In this document: piece after piece, positions 10,640-21,465 of the stretch
How the letters are laid out: each line of letters starts with the position of its first letter
Numbering within the stretch: the first letter of the stretch is position 1
Assembly (NCBI GenBank): GCA_018398585.1
Contig: JAGTTD010000005.1
Span: 34,598,750 to 34,662,749 of the forward strand
Reading direction: 5' to 3'
Origin: Simmondsia chinensis
Lineage: Eukaryota > Streptophyta > Magnoliopsida > Caryophyllales > Simmondsiaceae
DNA: 64,000 nucleotides
Translations under genes and position numbers: made by a program
Notes under the pieces: model-generated
The model's database searches: none
What the model was told of the DNA's origin: nothing
Seen by the model: only the letters and a program-made list of their open reading frames with translations

Positions 10640-11183
10640 ATATTTGTTGGAGTTCATCCCAAGTCGTGATTTCACCTATTGGTATGGACTAAAACCATCA
10701 TTTGGCTACGTCTTTCAACAAGAAGGGGAAAAGGCGTAACCTATCTGCATCGTGCGAGACATCCCGATAATGACATGCTGCATAAAATTCTAGAAAGGCA
10801 TCGAGGTCCTTATACGGGCTCTCAATCAGCTTCCCATTGAAAGTGGGAAGCATGTTAATGATCTCGAACTTAATTTTGAAGTTAGCATTCCCCATGGCGG
10901 GGTAACACAACTCTGGCTAGAGCAACATAAGTTTGGCGAACAAAATGAAACCCAATCGTACGTGGAGCTGTGTGCATCAACTTTGGATCGGTGTTGTCAG
11001 CCATAATGGAAAAAATAATAATAATAATAAAAATAAACAAAAAAGGAAATAAAACAAAAAAATAAATTAAAGTATAATAAAATAAATTTATTTATTTATT
11101 TATATTTTTTTAACCAAAAAAATAACTCGTTAATTTCTAAATCGACTTAGCTTACTGATTCCCCAGCAACAATGCCAAAAACT
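10640..11183 (-). pseudogene. Tat/Athila-type Gypsy gag start with primer site
   Basis: Minus strand: the primer-site region reads TGGCATTGTTGCTGGGGA (11162-11180), a diverged form of TGGCGCCGTTGCCGGGGA used by Athila/Tat elements. A leader follows, then gag from about 11003 with an open piece 10910-10698 containing NMLPTFNGKLIESPYKDLDA and FLEFYAACHYRDVSHDADRL. The gag is frameshifted upstream and cut off near 10640 where the duplicated gene-end segment starts. The rest of the element is missing. Confidence 0.7.
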
Positions 11184-12790
11184 TAATGTAGTTTTAAAGA
11201 TCTTTTAAAATCATCTACTCGCAAATGTACAACATTGTCATAGCTTAGTTGGGCATACCGATGTTGTATGCACAAGGAATGGTATTTAAGTCGGATTTAG
11301 TCGTTAATGAGTGGTTGGAATTGGGGTTTTTTTGGTTGGTTTGAGTGATTTGTTTAATAAATTAACAAAACTAACGATAAACAAAAGGCGTCAATTCGAT
11401 TGAGATTAGTGAAGCAAATGAATTTAGGGTAGCTTTACTCATATCATGTCATTATATTCTACTATGATAATGATTTAGGAGCGTAGGCTGCAAGCACCAA
11501 GCCTAATTTAATATTTAGACTAGGACATAAGGTAATGAGCTAGTCTAAAGACATGACCTATTATATTACCCTACGTGTAGCATATGTTATTTCATTAGCA
11601 CTACTTAATTTCTTTCTTAGTCTAATTCAATATTAAACATGAACTAATACTTAAGTTAGGGCTTAGGGTGATGAACTAGTCTAAGGGCATAATTCATCTT
11701 ATCACTCTAGGTGTAGCATGGATTACTTCAATAGCACTAATAACTTCTTTTGTTACTCCTAATTAAGTATTAATTTGTATAAAAGATTGTGTTCAGGGTT
11801 GGGTACAACCTCAACCCTGACCATGCGTGAAAACCAGTTATGTTATGGTCTAGGCTACAAGCTTGTAAACTAGCACTAATAATTTGGAGATATTAACATA
11901 GCTACAAGCACACAGAAAGAAAACCAAACAACAATCATAAATTTTCCACAAGGGTGTGAATATAACATAACTAAATCATCGTTGAAGTAAAATACAAATA
12001 TGGGATATGAACAGCTACCCGTCCCTTATCCCTGGACTAAAAGTCTACTTTTCTAAAGGAGTTTTATACATTATGATATCTAAAAGAGAAAACAATAATG
12101 ACCAGACTAAGGACTTCAAGACTCCTTCAATTGACGTTGATGTTTGATCCTTGCCTTGATTCCCCTAGCACTCCAAAAACTAGCACCTAAGTGTTTGATA
12201 ACCCCTTAGATCTTGTTGCGACTTCAGGAATGAGAGGAGGAGAGGAGGCGTGGAAAAAGAAGAAAAAATAGGTCTCCCCCTCTCTATTTATTGATGGGGC
12301 GTGGTTTAGGGTACATCCCCCCCCCCCCCCCCCCCGGCCGATCGATCAGCCACCATTGATAGCTTGCATGGTTAACTTTAAACACGTGTAACTGTTGATT
12401 CGGAAGGAGTTATGAGCCTAATTATACACCAAACTAAAGTTCTTGAAGAGATCTACGTGACCCTAGTGGTTTCGTCAATGGATTAACAAATTATTGGGTC
12501 GTAAATACTCTTCTTTTAACCTTTTGCTCCTTTTAAGCTTGACCAATTGCTAAAATTCATGGTCAATCGATGCACGCGCCAAAGGAAAGACTCTTTTCAA
12601 CCAAATCTTGACTCGCTGGGTACTTCCTTTGCACTCCTGGTCAGGTTTCTTAGAATAGTATTCAAGTATGCCTTAATTACGCTTGATTCTGCCCTTTTTC
12701 AACCTTTGTTTACTCTGTTATACTCCAAGCCTAAATGTACCTAAATTACAACAAAACACACATATAAAAGCCAAATATGTTGCAAGAATG
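11184..12790 (-). repeat. 5' LTR of the minus-strand Tat/Athila-type element
   Basis: It lies directly upstream (minus sense) of the primer site and matches the LTR at 7430-8575 in reverse orientation, including the internally duplicated block (CACTCTAGGTGTAGCATG near 11703-11720; related block near 11565-11590). A TATA-like CAATAAATAGAGAGG on the minus strand is at about 12285. A C19 run lies at 12317-12335 beside a GATCGATC palindrome. The outer edge is estimated. Confidence 0.6.
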
Positions 12791-12867
12791 AGAAATAGAA
12801 TATGTAAATATATGATACATTAGGGCCTCAATTCCAGCCTTCTATTCCATGCTCCAACACAGCCTTA

Positions 12868-13907
12868 GGCTCTATTCGACACATGAAATTGGAACTGGAC
12901 TATGGAATTGCAATTTTAATTCCAATTTTGGTAGAATTAGAATTCTGCTGGAATTGATATTTTATTGTTTTGCCCATCAAATGAATTGGAGGTCGGAATT
13001 ATAATTAAATAACAATTCAAATAATCAAGGGTTATCGGTCAATCGAGTTGGAGTATTTCAAGTTTTAAATAAATAGGCCAGATTTTGGTTGGTGCATTTT
13101 ACATTGCATTTGAGTTATTATGGTTGGAGTGATTCACTTTGGGTTCGAGTTATTCGAGTTTTAAGTCAAATCAGCTCAATTATCGCGTCAAGTCATTTAG
13201 TGTTCACGTTATCTTGGTTTTTAAATTAATTAGGTTAAGACTTTTCAAGATTTAGGCTAGAATCGATCGGGTTGGTTGATTTAGGTCATTTCAAGCTCAA
13301 GTCATCTTAGTTTTAGGACAAACGAATTGTATCATTTTAAATTTTGAGTCATTTTAGGCTGAGTTTGAGATAGCTTGGGTCATTTTGAGTTTGGTCGTAT
13401 TAAGTTTAGGATCAATTTCGTGGGATCATTTCCACTTCGGCTCATCTTTTTTACATCACCTTCAAGTGACTAGTTACATTTTTTGGATTTGAGTAATCAA
13501 GAGTTTTTGGCCAACCGGTTTGGATCACTTTGGACTTTGAGTGAAAGTGATTTCGGCGTTTCAAGTTCTAGTCATTTGAATTGGATGATTTCAAGGATTC
13601 AATCAAATTTTAGGTTGTTTCTAAGTCTTTAGATTTTGAGTTATCTTAGGTTTGGGTTAATCAAGTGGGGTCATTTTTAGATTTCGGGTTTTACTATGGA
13701 ATTGCAATTCCTCAACAACCCCCCCACCCCCCCCGGGCGGGGATTGCAAAGTATAATTTTCAGCTAAAATCCAATTCCATAGAAATGGGTAGTGGAATTA
13801 TAGTTCTAATTCCAACAGATAACCTAAACAATAAAATTGAAATTCTAGGCTCCAATTCTTGTCTCAACCCCATTTTTAGGCTCCAATTCCATGCTATAAA
13901 TATAGCC
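12868..13907. mobile_element. Harbinger-type MITE with TTA TSD, 1.04 kb
   Basis: Ends are GGCTCTATTCGACACATGAA on the left and, reversed, GGCTATATTTATAGCATGGA on the right, both followed by AATTGGA. The TSD is TTA (12865-12867 and 13908-13910). Subterminal regions are rich in GGAATT/AATTCC. The middle (13030-13680) is a long degenerate series of (G)AGTCATTT / TTGGGTT-like words. A C7AC8 tract lies at 13720-13735. No transposase is visible. Confidence 0.7.
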
Positions 13908-13985
13908 TTATGTTTCTTCACTGCAAAAACATATAGGTTTAAAATGCTCCAGCAAATCTATAGCATATGCTTAACGTAACAATTC

Positions 13986-14615
13986 TGATACAAGCCAAAA
14001 AGAATAGTAGAAATATGCAATCCCATATTAGTGGGTTAAAAGAGGAAGTACCACTTTATATACTTAATGAGTTACTCTTTCCATTGGCAATTGTTTTTAG
14101 GATGGAACCTCCTTTAGTATGTAACAATAGTATCAGAGCCGTCGATCCTCAAATCGGTTCTAAGGAGTGCGGTTTGGTATGGGACGGACCCCGCTCTGGA
14201 GTCATGCTCGGTTTGGTATGGGACGAGGCATGCTTGACAAGCTGTATGTGATGGGCCCAAGTTTCGAAAAGGGCTACCTAGAGTAGAGTGGAGCGTCCAC
14301 GAGAGAAAAGGGCTACCTACTCAGAGTGAAGCTACCTAGAGTGAAGCTATCCACGAGAGAAAAGGGGTACCTAGAAGAGGGTTACCTAGAGTAGAGTGAA
14401 ACTGTTCACGAGAGAAAAGGGCTAACTATTCAGGGTGAAGCCGTTGAGGACGATGGCTACAGAGCGTGGTAGTTTGATACAAGCCAAAAAGAATAGTAGA
14501 AATATGCAATCCCACATTAGTGGGTTAGAAGAGGAAGTACTACTTTATATATCTAAGGAGCTACTCCTTCGATTGCCAATTAATTTTGGGATGGAACCTC
14601 CTTTGGTATGTAACA
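13986..14615 (+). mobile_element. TRIM retrotransposon, complete, with AATTC TSD
   Basis: Two 141-bp LTRs (13986-14126 and 14475-14615) start TGATACAAGCC and end TATGTAACA. The TSD is AATTC (13981-13985 and 14616-14620). A primer site TAGTATCAGAGCC (14128-14140) follows the left LTR. The LTRs carry CCCA(T/C)ATTAGTGGG, a short inverted repeat, and a TATA-like CTTTATATA. The internal 348 bp encode nothing and consist largely of diverged copies of CACGAGAGAAAAGGGCTACC and GGTTTGGTATGGGACG. A non-autonomous element that must borrow proteins from a full-length relative. Confidence 0.92.
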
Positions 14616-14782
14616 AATTCACATTATCCACAATTAGTCAATATTGTTGCTAACGTTATTGTTTGGGCAATAAGTAGCCATTAGTTCATGTTTGCCGTAT
14701 GAACCTTTACTCTCTTCAAAATATTAATGCATTTAAAAATTATATTCACTCGTGTCAGAAATTAATTTGAAGTAAATATAAA
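14616..14782. other. Short spacer, no gene
   Basis: After the TRIM TSD the sequence is ordinary AT-rich DNA without a recognisable frame or repeat. Confidence 0.5.
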
Positions 14783-15690
14783 ATTTAGGACTTTTTTTTT
14801 TTAATTTTTAAAACCACCTAAATTTTAGGTGTAATTTAAAAAAACCCCTGAAATTTTGTAATTTTTCAAAATACCACCAGAACTTTATAAAATTTTTCAA
14901 TATCACAACTTAATGTTAACATCATTAATACTCATTAGCTTTTGCTGACATGAAATTTAATAAAATATTTTTTCAAATATTAAAATTTATTTGCTCAATA
15001 GAGATGGCCTTAGATAGAGCTCAACGGAGAGCTAGTATAGGGGTAGCAGATGTAGCGGCTTAGAGTAGGGTAGCCCAGCTTATTAGTGTTTCTAGGCCTT
15101 TCACATCCTCTTTGGCGCACATATGTGTATATTTGATCTCCTAATTTATTATCTGCTTTTCGGCTTATTTGCAACCTACAACTGCTATTTCTCTGCCTAT
15201 TATTATTTGGCTAGCTTGCTTGTATTGAGTTTGCTCGTAATGCTTGCCTTCTGCTTTGCCCGACTCATATGCTTATTGCTTATTGCTCTCTTGCTGCTAG
15301 GCTTCCATGTTTCAATGCTGCGGACTAGCTCATCAGGTTGGGGGTCCTCAGAAATAGCCTCCCTTCAGGGTAGCTCCCGGAAGGGAGAAGACTGCGTACA
15401 TCTACCCCCCAGACACTGCTTATATGGGAGCCCTTGTGGCACTGGATCTGTTGTTGTTGTTGTATTTATAAATTTTTTAGATTTTGAAAATATTTCAAAG
15501 TTATTTTTATGTAAATTTAAAACTTGTTTTCTTTTTTTTTTTTTTTCCCTTTCAAAAGCTATGTTAGCAAAAAACTAACAAATATTAATAGCGTTAACAT
15601 TAAGGTGTGACATTGAAAATTTTCATAAAATTAAGGTAATTTTTTGAAACCGTACCTATGTCATTTTTAGGGAAAAAAAACTTAAAAAAT
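14783..15690. mobile_element. AT-rich inverted-repeat MITE-like element, copy 1 (interrupted)
   Basis: The left arm (CCTAAATTTTAGGTGTAATT then TTTTTCAAAATACC) and right arm (GTGACATTGAAAATTTTC ... TTTTTTGAAACCGTACC) are collinear with the uninterrupted copy at 20345-20755. The arms are mutually inverted and degenerate. About 475 bp of RTE/SINE-type sequence is inserted (14995-15467). No coding capacity; superfamily unknown. Confidence 0.5.
14995..15467 (+). mobile_element. RTE-like LINE 3' end sharing its tail with the SINE family
   Basis: A short frame starting at 15004 reads MALDRAQRRASIGVADVAA then stop, resembling the C-terminus of plant RTE-type LINE ORFs (DRAxWR...I.VADP). A roughly 270-bp untranslated stretch follows, then the same 3' module seen in the SINEs: GTTGGGGGTCCTCAGAAATA (from 15338), GACTGCGTACATCTACCC, GGCACTGGATCTG and a (TTG)n end at about 15465. 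Truncated at its 5' end. If correct, it is a relative of the LINE that supplies the enzyme for these SINEs. Confidence 0.5.
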
Positions 15691-15899
15691 TTATAAATAC
15701 TTAAAGGGGAATAATCTAAAGGACATAAATAGCATCACTATACAATATTAAATTTTAAAATTATAATTAAAAATCTATTTTTATTAAAATAACTAATAGT
15801 GAGTTTATTAATAATTTATTTGTCCTGAGTTTGACCTTAGCTCAATTGGACTGAGTCGCTTCAAGCATAACTCTTTTTTTTTTTTTTTTTTTTTTTGAT

Positions 15900-16360
15900 A
15901 ATTGGAATTTCATTAATCAAAATTTGTCATACGACATTACAAGATATCAAAAGATAACAAAACACAGGATTCCTTCTTTACGCAATACCATATATAACAT
16001 CTATGATTCTAGCCGATGCTGAATTGATGCTGCATTCTTTACTAGAAAGTCAGCAAGATCTTTGGCTTCGAGACACTGATGATTAAAACTGCCTATCACA
16101 GTACTTTTCTTAGGTAGATTCAATTTGTAAGGGAATTTATCAACCAATGTGCGTAGTTATTTTCATTCCTCCATCCTTAACAGCTTTGTAGAAATCCCTC
16201 CAGTTCAAACAACCATCCAAGCTCCTACAAGGAATACCGGCGATACAAATGATCAATCAATCCTGCTGAATTCAATCCCTTTCCCCATGTATATTTTCTG
16301 CCCATAAGAGGGAGATCAAGCAACTCATTGCCTTCAACTCATGTTCTGAATTCCTTCAAA
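15900..16360 (-). pseudogene. L1 ORF2 remnants and 3'UTR
   Basis: NELLDLPLMGRKYTWGKGIE (about 16330) is the signature block of the L1 apurinic-type endonuclease near its C-terminal end. It breaks at once, and later scraps (NHQCLEAKDLADFLVKNAAS, near 16090-16030) may derive from the extreme C-terminus of ORF2. Reverse transcriptase is wholly missing. The element ends with a 3'UTR and poly(A). Confidence 0.5.
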
Positions 16361-16789
16361 TTCCTTACTATCTTTGACAATTCAAAACTTTCACCCAATT
16401 CAACACCTTGTTCATGTTCCATTAATAAGAATGGGCCATTCAAAGCTTCAGTACTTCTGCATTCCTTGCTTGTTAGATAATCCTCTTCTTTGTCTTTGTA
16501 TTTAATCCATACTCCATACTCATACTCATTCCATATATGTATCCTTATTCTTCTGTAGTTTTTTGAGCCCTCATCATTTCTTCCCTTTACCTTTGGTATC
16601 CACTTGTTTTCGCCTCTTCTCTACTCTCTTGAGTCCCTTTGCTTTTCTTAAGTGTGCCTCAATGTCATTCACACGACAATCATTCCAGTGAAGTCCTATC
16701 TCGTTCCCTGCTTTCCAAATCTTCCTCGCTTCCTTCCATGTAGAACTTTTTCTTTGCGAGTTGTCTGGTGTGCTTTCTTCACTTTCAGT

Positions 16790-18414
16790 AAATTCTTCTC
16801 AATTCAGGTTCTCTTGCTCAGTACCACTACTGCAGCTCTCCTTATCCATATTTTTGTGTTGTTGGTGACTTGATTCAACTTTGTCAGTTGGAGTTTCTAC
16901 CACCACACTTACGTCATACAAATTGACAAATCCAGGAGGGAAATCTTCATCAAACTCATCGAGCTCCGTGGTTTGACCTTGAATGTGGAAGCTCTTTGCT
17001 TGACCTGTCTATTGACAAGCACTTCCCACTCTATGTCTCCCATATAGACATGGTGATTCCTTTTGTGCTGTGACTGCTATTCCAATGCCTGTCCCTCTTT
17101 CCTTTATTTGTGAAATATCCATTTTTTTAGCTTTCCTTTGTTCCTTTGCTACTGTTGTTCCTTCAGCTTGTTGGTTTCTGTGAACTGTTCTCCTTTCTAT
17201 CTCTACATCTTCATCATTTCCAACTTCAACTCTCTGGTTATTCATCCTCTCCGGCATGGATGTTTGTTGTGCATTAGCGGTTACCTCGTTCTCTGTTCTC
17301 CTGCCCTGTTGTTTCTCAACCTCCTGACCTTCTTTGCTTTCTTCTTGTTTCCTCTTCTCTCTTACCCAATCTACAACTTTATCGAATTGTATCGGACCTC
17401 CTTCAATCACTTGTATTATATGTCTGCCCTATCCTACAATATACTCTGCAGTCTCATCAATGAAGGAAGGTTCATCGGTTTCTACAAGAATCCTACCAAC
17501 TTCCAGGGATCCTTCCGCTTTACAAGTGCTATCCACTGCTATAACTCTACCCCATAACATCCTTATTTCAGTGAAATTATGGACACTCCAAGCATGGAGT
17601 GGTGCACCATAGCAAGATAACCATACCTTCCTTTTCCTAGATGTATCAAATTCAGGCCATTTTTTCACCTTGATGAACAGAATCCTCAGCCATTCTGGGT
17701 TGTTTCTTACCAGCAGATCTCTCTCTTCCATTGACTGAAATGCAATGACATACTTAGTGCCACCCATATGTTGGACATGTGTTTCTTGTACTCCATTGTT
17801 CTGCAGCTTCTCTTGTATTTCCTCTGTCTTTATATCATCGTGAGCTTCCACCATAATGCTTCTATTCAGTTTTTCCTTTCTGTAGTCATGCGAAAAACCA
17901 TATATAACTTTATGTTCTTCACTTGTCTTATATTCAATACAATGCTCCCCTTCCTTCTTGCCATTTTTGCCTTCCCTCCCCCTGGATTCTTCCTTTTCCG
18001 GTCTCATAGATTGCCTTTCACTTGTCAGTACCTGAGCATATGATCTTTGGTCATTATGATTTTGTTGTGCTAATTTATGCTCTTCTCTGTTAGTCATTCC
18101 TCCTTCTCTATATTCTTTCTTTTCTCCCTTGTTGAATCTTGCAATTTGAACCCACAACTTGTGCTCATTCACCCGGCATCCATTTGCTTCCCTTGCTGCA
18201 GCTTGCGCTTCCCTAACGGTTCTATAGCTAACAAAACCATATCTTAGTGTTCTGTTGCTTCTCAATCTCTCCGGTACATGGGTATCAATGGCAAATCCAT
18301 GATTGTTGAATATCTTTTTCAACCAGTCCTTTGTCATGCTGCGAGGCAAGTTGTCAACGAAGAGGGTACATCCTTCGTTTGTTGCTCTGACATGGCTTTT
18401 GCTATCACACTCTT
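16790..18414 (-). pseudogene. L1 ORF1 (RRM + DUF4283-like), broken
   Basis: The frame opens with CTLFVDNLPRSMTKDWLKK (RNP2-like LFVDNLP at about 18375) and has an RNP1-like LRYGFVSYRTV, so it starts with an RNA-recognition motif. After a charged linker comes a DUF4283-like region (near 17800-17500: WLRILFIKVKKWPEFD, VWLSCYGAPLHAWS, MLWGRVIAVDS). It is open from 18349 to 17429, then stops; a second open piece (17410-17009) is acidic/basic linker, and a further piece holds FPPGFVNLYDVSVVVETP (about 16935). No in-frame ATG is seen ahead of the RRM, so the start has decayed. It normally binds LINE RNA in the retrotransposition particle. Confidence 0.75.
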
Positions 18415-18459
18415 TAACATCTTCCTTTTGTTAGGCCACTAACATGAGTCTGGGCAGCT

Positions 18460-18962
18460 GAGGATCAGGTGTCCCCGGGTAGAGGGATGGCCGGAGACCC
18501 CGACCCTACAGCTTCGGCTGCGGCGGTAGCCTCACGCACCTACACGCGCCGCTGGAAGATGGGGTGTGGGGGATTGTACGGGTTTCAAAAACAAAATAGG
18601 GTAAAACGATTTTGTAGTGGTAACATCAATCTTTTTGAGAAACAGGGGAAGCTGGATAGAGGGACAGCCGGCGACCTCGACCCTGCCACTTTGGCGGGGT
18701 CGGTGGCTTCATGCGCCTACACGCACCGCTGGAAGATGGGGTGTGGGTGATTGTACGGGTTTCAAAATCAAAACAGAGCAATAAAATTTTGCAGTGGTAA
18801 CAACATACCTTTGAGAAACAGGGGTAGACGGATAGAGGGACAACCGGCGACCTCGATCGTGCCACTACAGCAGTGGCGGTGGCTTCACGCGCCTACACGC
18901 GCCGCTGGAATGCGGGGGTGTGAGTGCTTGAAGTGGGGTGTGGGGGATTGTATGGAGAGAAT
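18460..18962 (-). repeat. Tandem 177-bp monomers in the L1 5'UTR
   Basis: The word TAGAGGGA followed by GCCGG(A/C)GACC-like sequence recurs at 18480, 18657 and 18833, spacings of 177 and 176 bp. CTACACGC(G/A)CCGCTGGAA and GGGGTGTGGG(G/T)GATTGTA repeat in phase. About 2.7 units, GC-rich, immediately upstream (minus sense) of ORF1. Such monomer arrays act as promoters in some mammalian L1s; that role is inferred here. Confidence 0.85.
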
Positions 18963-19064
18963 TTGAAACTTTTTTTTGGCTTATGTTTTAAAATATCGCT
19001 TTAAGCATAACTACGTAGGCACATTTTAGGAGATGTCATGTTTGGGTTTATCAGAGTTAAGGTT

Positions 19065-19188
19065 AGGGTCCTCGAAAACCGCCTCTTTTCAGGGTAGCAT
19101 TATAAATAGAGAAGGTTGTCTACATCCACCCCTCCAGACCTTGCTTTTGCCGGAGCCTTCGTGACACTGAGATTGTTATTGTTGTTGT
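19065..19188 (+). mobile_element. SINE copy C, 5'-truncated, with 12-bp TSD
   Basis: The body begins AGGGTCCTCGAAAACCGCC and ends GACACTGAGATTG then (TTG)n. Flanked by AGAGTTAAGGTT at 19053-19064 and 19189-19200. Same family as copy A without the 5S head. Confidence 0.85.
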
Positions 19189-19200
19189 AGAGTTAAGGTT

Positions 19201-19581
19201 GATTTTCATAGCTAAACAACTTGGATTAACTAGAATTTAGTATTAAAAAGAGTTTAACAGCTTGTCCTGCCGAGCTTCATTTAGGATAAAAAATGTGTTC
19301 TTTAGGGGGTAAAAAAGGTCATTTTCCAAGATTCACGGGTATTTTGACTGAAAAGGACAATATTTTTAAATAACAGTATAAGGATTTTTTTTTTTTTTTT
19401 TTATCAAAAGTAGATGTGTGATGCTTTCAAGTAGGAACACAAGTTTAAGTTCAAATTTTTTTAGAAAGAAATACCTCTTCAGAAAGCATGTTTTATGAAA
19501 GTACTTATGCAAAAAGTATTTCTAACAGCCTGGTTAAATAGGCTCTAAATTTGTCGAGCTAAATAATGGGATGCATGACTT
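19201..19581. other. Gene-free spacer
   Basis: AT-rich with a T19-type run near 19386-19404. I see no frame, repeat or element edge until the CACTA TSD at 19582. Confidence 0.5.
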
Positions 19582-20174
19582 ATTCACTACAACAAAAAAG
19601 GTTTATTGGATACTTAGATACACTTTTCTTTATGTGTCACTAGTTCATTAAAGATTTAGAATAAATCATTATTAGGACAATATATAGATATGTTATAAAA
19701 CTAGGGACAAATTATGTTATAAAACTAGGGACAAATTATACTCAAAGGAAAGAAAATTAAAAGGCAAATTCAAATATGCTTGAAGAAAAATAACAAGTAT
19801 CTTATATAAAAACTAAAGAATTGGAGAAACTTTTTTTCTATTCAAATAATTATCTCAATATTATATTAGAAAAATTTTCAATCAAAATCTCAATCCCATT
19901 CTCTCTTTTCTCTGTTTTTGCTTTCTTTCTCTCTCTCTCTCCTTTTTTTCCCCTCCCGCTGTTGTGTTTGCCCTGCGTGTATATATATATATATACCATG
20001 AATAAAACAGATAGATATATATATATACACATATATTATATGTCTATATGTATACAAAAGTCTTTTATATAATTTTTAATTTTTTGAAATATATAATAAT
20101 ATCCAAACTCAAAAATAAAAATTATACCCAAAAAATATTTAATATTCACAACAAGATACACTTTTATTTATATA

Positions 20175-20330
20175 TTGAAAGCCCAACAACAACAATAACA
20201 AAAAACCCAGTGCCTGCAAGGCCTCCCGCAAAAGCAGGGCATGGGGAGTAGATGTACGCAGCCTTCCCCCTTCAGGGGCTACCCTGAAGAGTGGCTGTTT
20301 CAGAGGACCCCCAACATGAGAGAATGGTCC
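20175..20330 (-). mobile_element. SINE copy D
   Basis: Minus orientation: it starts (on the plus strand) with a CAACAACAACAATAAC tail, then AACCCAGTGCC, GTAGATGTACGCAGCC and GGCTGTTTCAGAGGACCCCC. The head end shows CTCATGTTGGGGGTCC on the minus strand, where a few bases may be the 3' end of the 5S-derived head. No clear TSD. Confidence 0.75.
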
Positions 20331-20344
20331 GCCGCATAGAACAA

Positions 20345-20755
20345 GAGACCTGGCAACATTAAAATACTTTAATTTTTCATCAAATTAAAAATCGCCTAAA
20401 TTTTAGGTACAGTTTCAAAAAAAAATTTTAATTTTAATTTTTTAATATCATACCTAAAATTTTTAATGTCATAACTTAAAATGACGCTATTAACATTTAT
20501 TAATTTTTAATAATGTGGCATTAAGAGTTTTATTCATTTTAAAATTATTTTAAATATAAATTGAAATGTTTAAAATTATTTTATCTTTTTTCAAAAGCTA
20601 GAATGCAAAAGCAAACGATACTAACAATTTAATATTAACATGTTACACTGAAATTCTTGAAAAGTTTAGGTATGATATTGGAAAGTTAAATATTCTAAGT
20701 AATTTTTCAAAACTGCATTTAAAATTTAAGTAGTTTTCAATAAAAATAAAAAAAA
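20345..20755. mobile_element. AT-rich inverted-repeat MITE-like element, copy 2
   Basis: Collinear with 14783-15690 (minus its insert): GCCTAAATTTTAGGTACAGT at the left, TTCAAAAGCTAGAATGC near 20591, and TTTTTCAAAACTGCATTTAA inverted at the right. Non-coding; lies inside the CACTA. Confidence 0.5.
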
Positions 20756-20830
20756 CACTATTTATTTTGAAAGAAAACGGTCTTTATGAACTTTTAGCAG
20801 GCCTAACTAGAAAATGGTCCAAACTCTTAA

Positions 20831-20956
20831 CCTCCTATTTGGCAACAGGATAAAGAGGGATAAAGGGGGATAATTTTTTACCCCTGTTTGACAAATTTGC
20901 TCGAGGGTTGCCCCCCATTACACCTCTTGACCCCCAATTTCTTTAACTCCCAAACT

Positions 20957-21008
<52 letters not shown>

Positions 21009-21229
21009 AGGGGATAATGGTAATTTTTATAAATTTTTGGACACTTTTAACATTATTTTAACTATAACTCTCTTTACCCTTATCCCTTTACTCAATTGCC
21101 ATATAAGGGTAACTCATTTATCCTTTTTTACTCTTACCTCTTTTAATTTAATATATTCAAATAAGGGTAGGATATTATCTTACCCTCTTTACCCCTTTTG
21201 ACCCCTATACCCAATTGCCGAACAAAGCA
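20831..21229. mobile_element. Harbinger-type MITE with TAA TSD and G38 run
   Basis: 15-bp ends are CCTCCTATTTGGCAA and, reversed from the right, TGCTTTGTTCGGCAA; next bases are also similar (GG.TA..GGG). The TSD is TAA (20828-20830 and 21230-21232). An uninterrupted run of 38 G lies at 20967-21004. No coding capacity. Confidence 0.65.
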
Positions 21230-21465
21230 TAAATGGAAAAGCCTTATATAACAAAAACCACAAATTTTCAATTAGCGTTTCGCAAACAGGCATTCTTCCC
21301 TTGAGATAAGTCTTCGAAACCCTAAGTTCATCCATCCTTCTTAGCAACTCATTCCTTCTTTTCTCAATCTCGACCATAAATCCTAAACTTCCTTCAAGAT
21401 CGGAAATTCAAGCTCACTTACTAGGTTTTCCTATCTTTTTCTCTCACTGATCTTCTATTACATCA

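Larger units (their letters stand above)
15873..18995 (-). mobile_element. L1-type LINE with nearly all of ORF2 deleted, 17-bp TSD
   Basis: Minus orientation. The poly(A) tail is the T-run at 15874-15896. Flanks are TCGCTTCAAGCATAACT (15856-15872) and TCGCTTTAAGCATAACT (18996-19012), a 17-bp TSD with one mismatch. In transcription order it has a GC-rich 5'UTR with a tandem monomer array (18996 to about 18430), ORF1 (18414-16800), a scrap of ORF2 endonuclease (about 16350-16250), a possible ORF2 C-terminal scrap, and a 3'UTR. Total 3.1 kb against 5-7 kb for full plant L1s. Confidence 0.85.

Noticed and set aside
10233..10692. Two overlapping open frames near 10.2-10.7 kb
   Set aside because: The same stretch in copy 1 (4450-4850) is broken in both frames, so it is not under coding constraint.
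17138..17612. Plus-strand open frames across 17.1-18.0 kb
   Set aside because: Mirror frames of the minus-strand L1 ORF1, which has recognisable RRM and DUF4283-like features.
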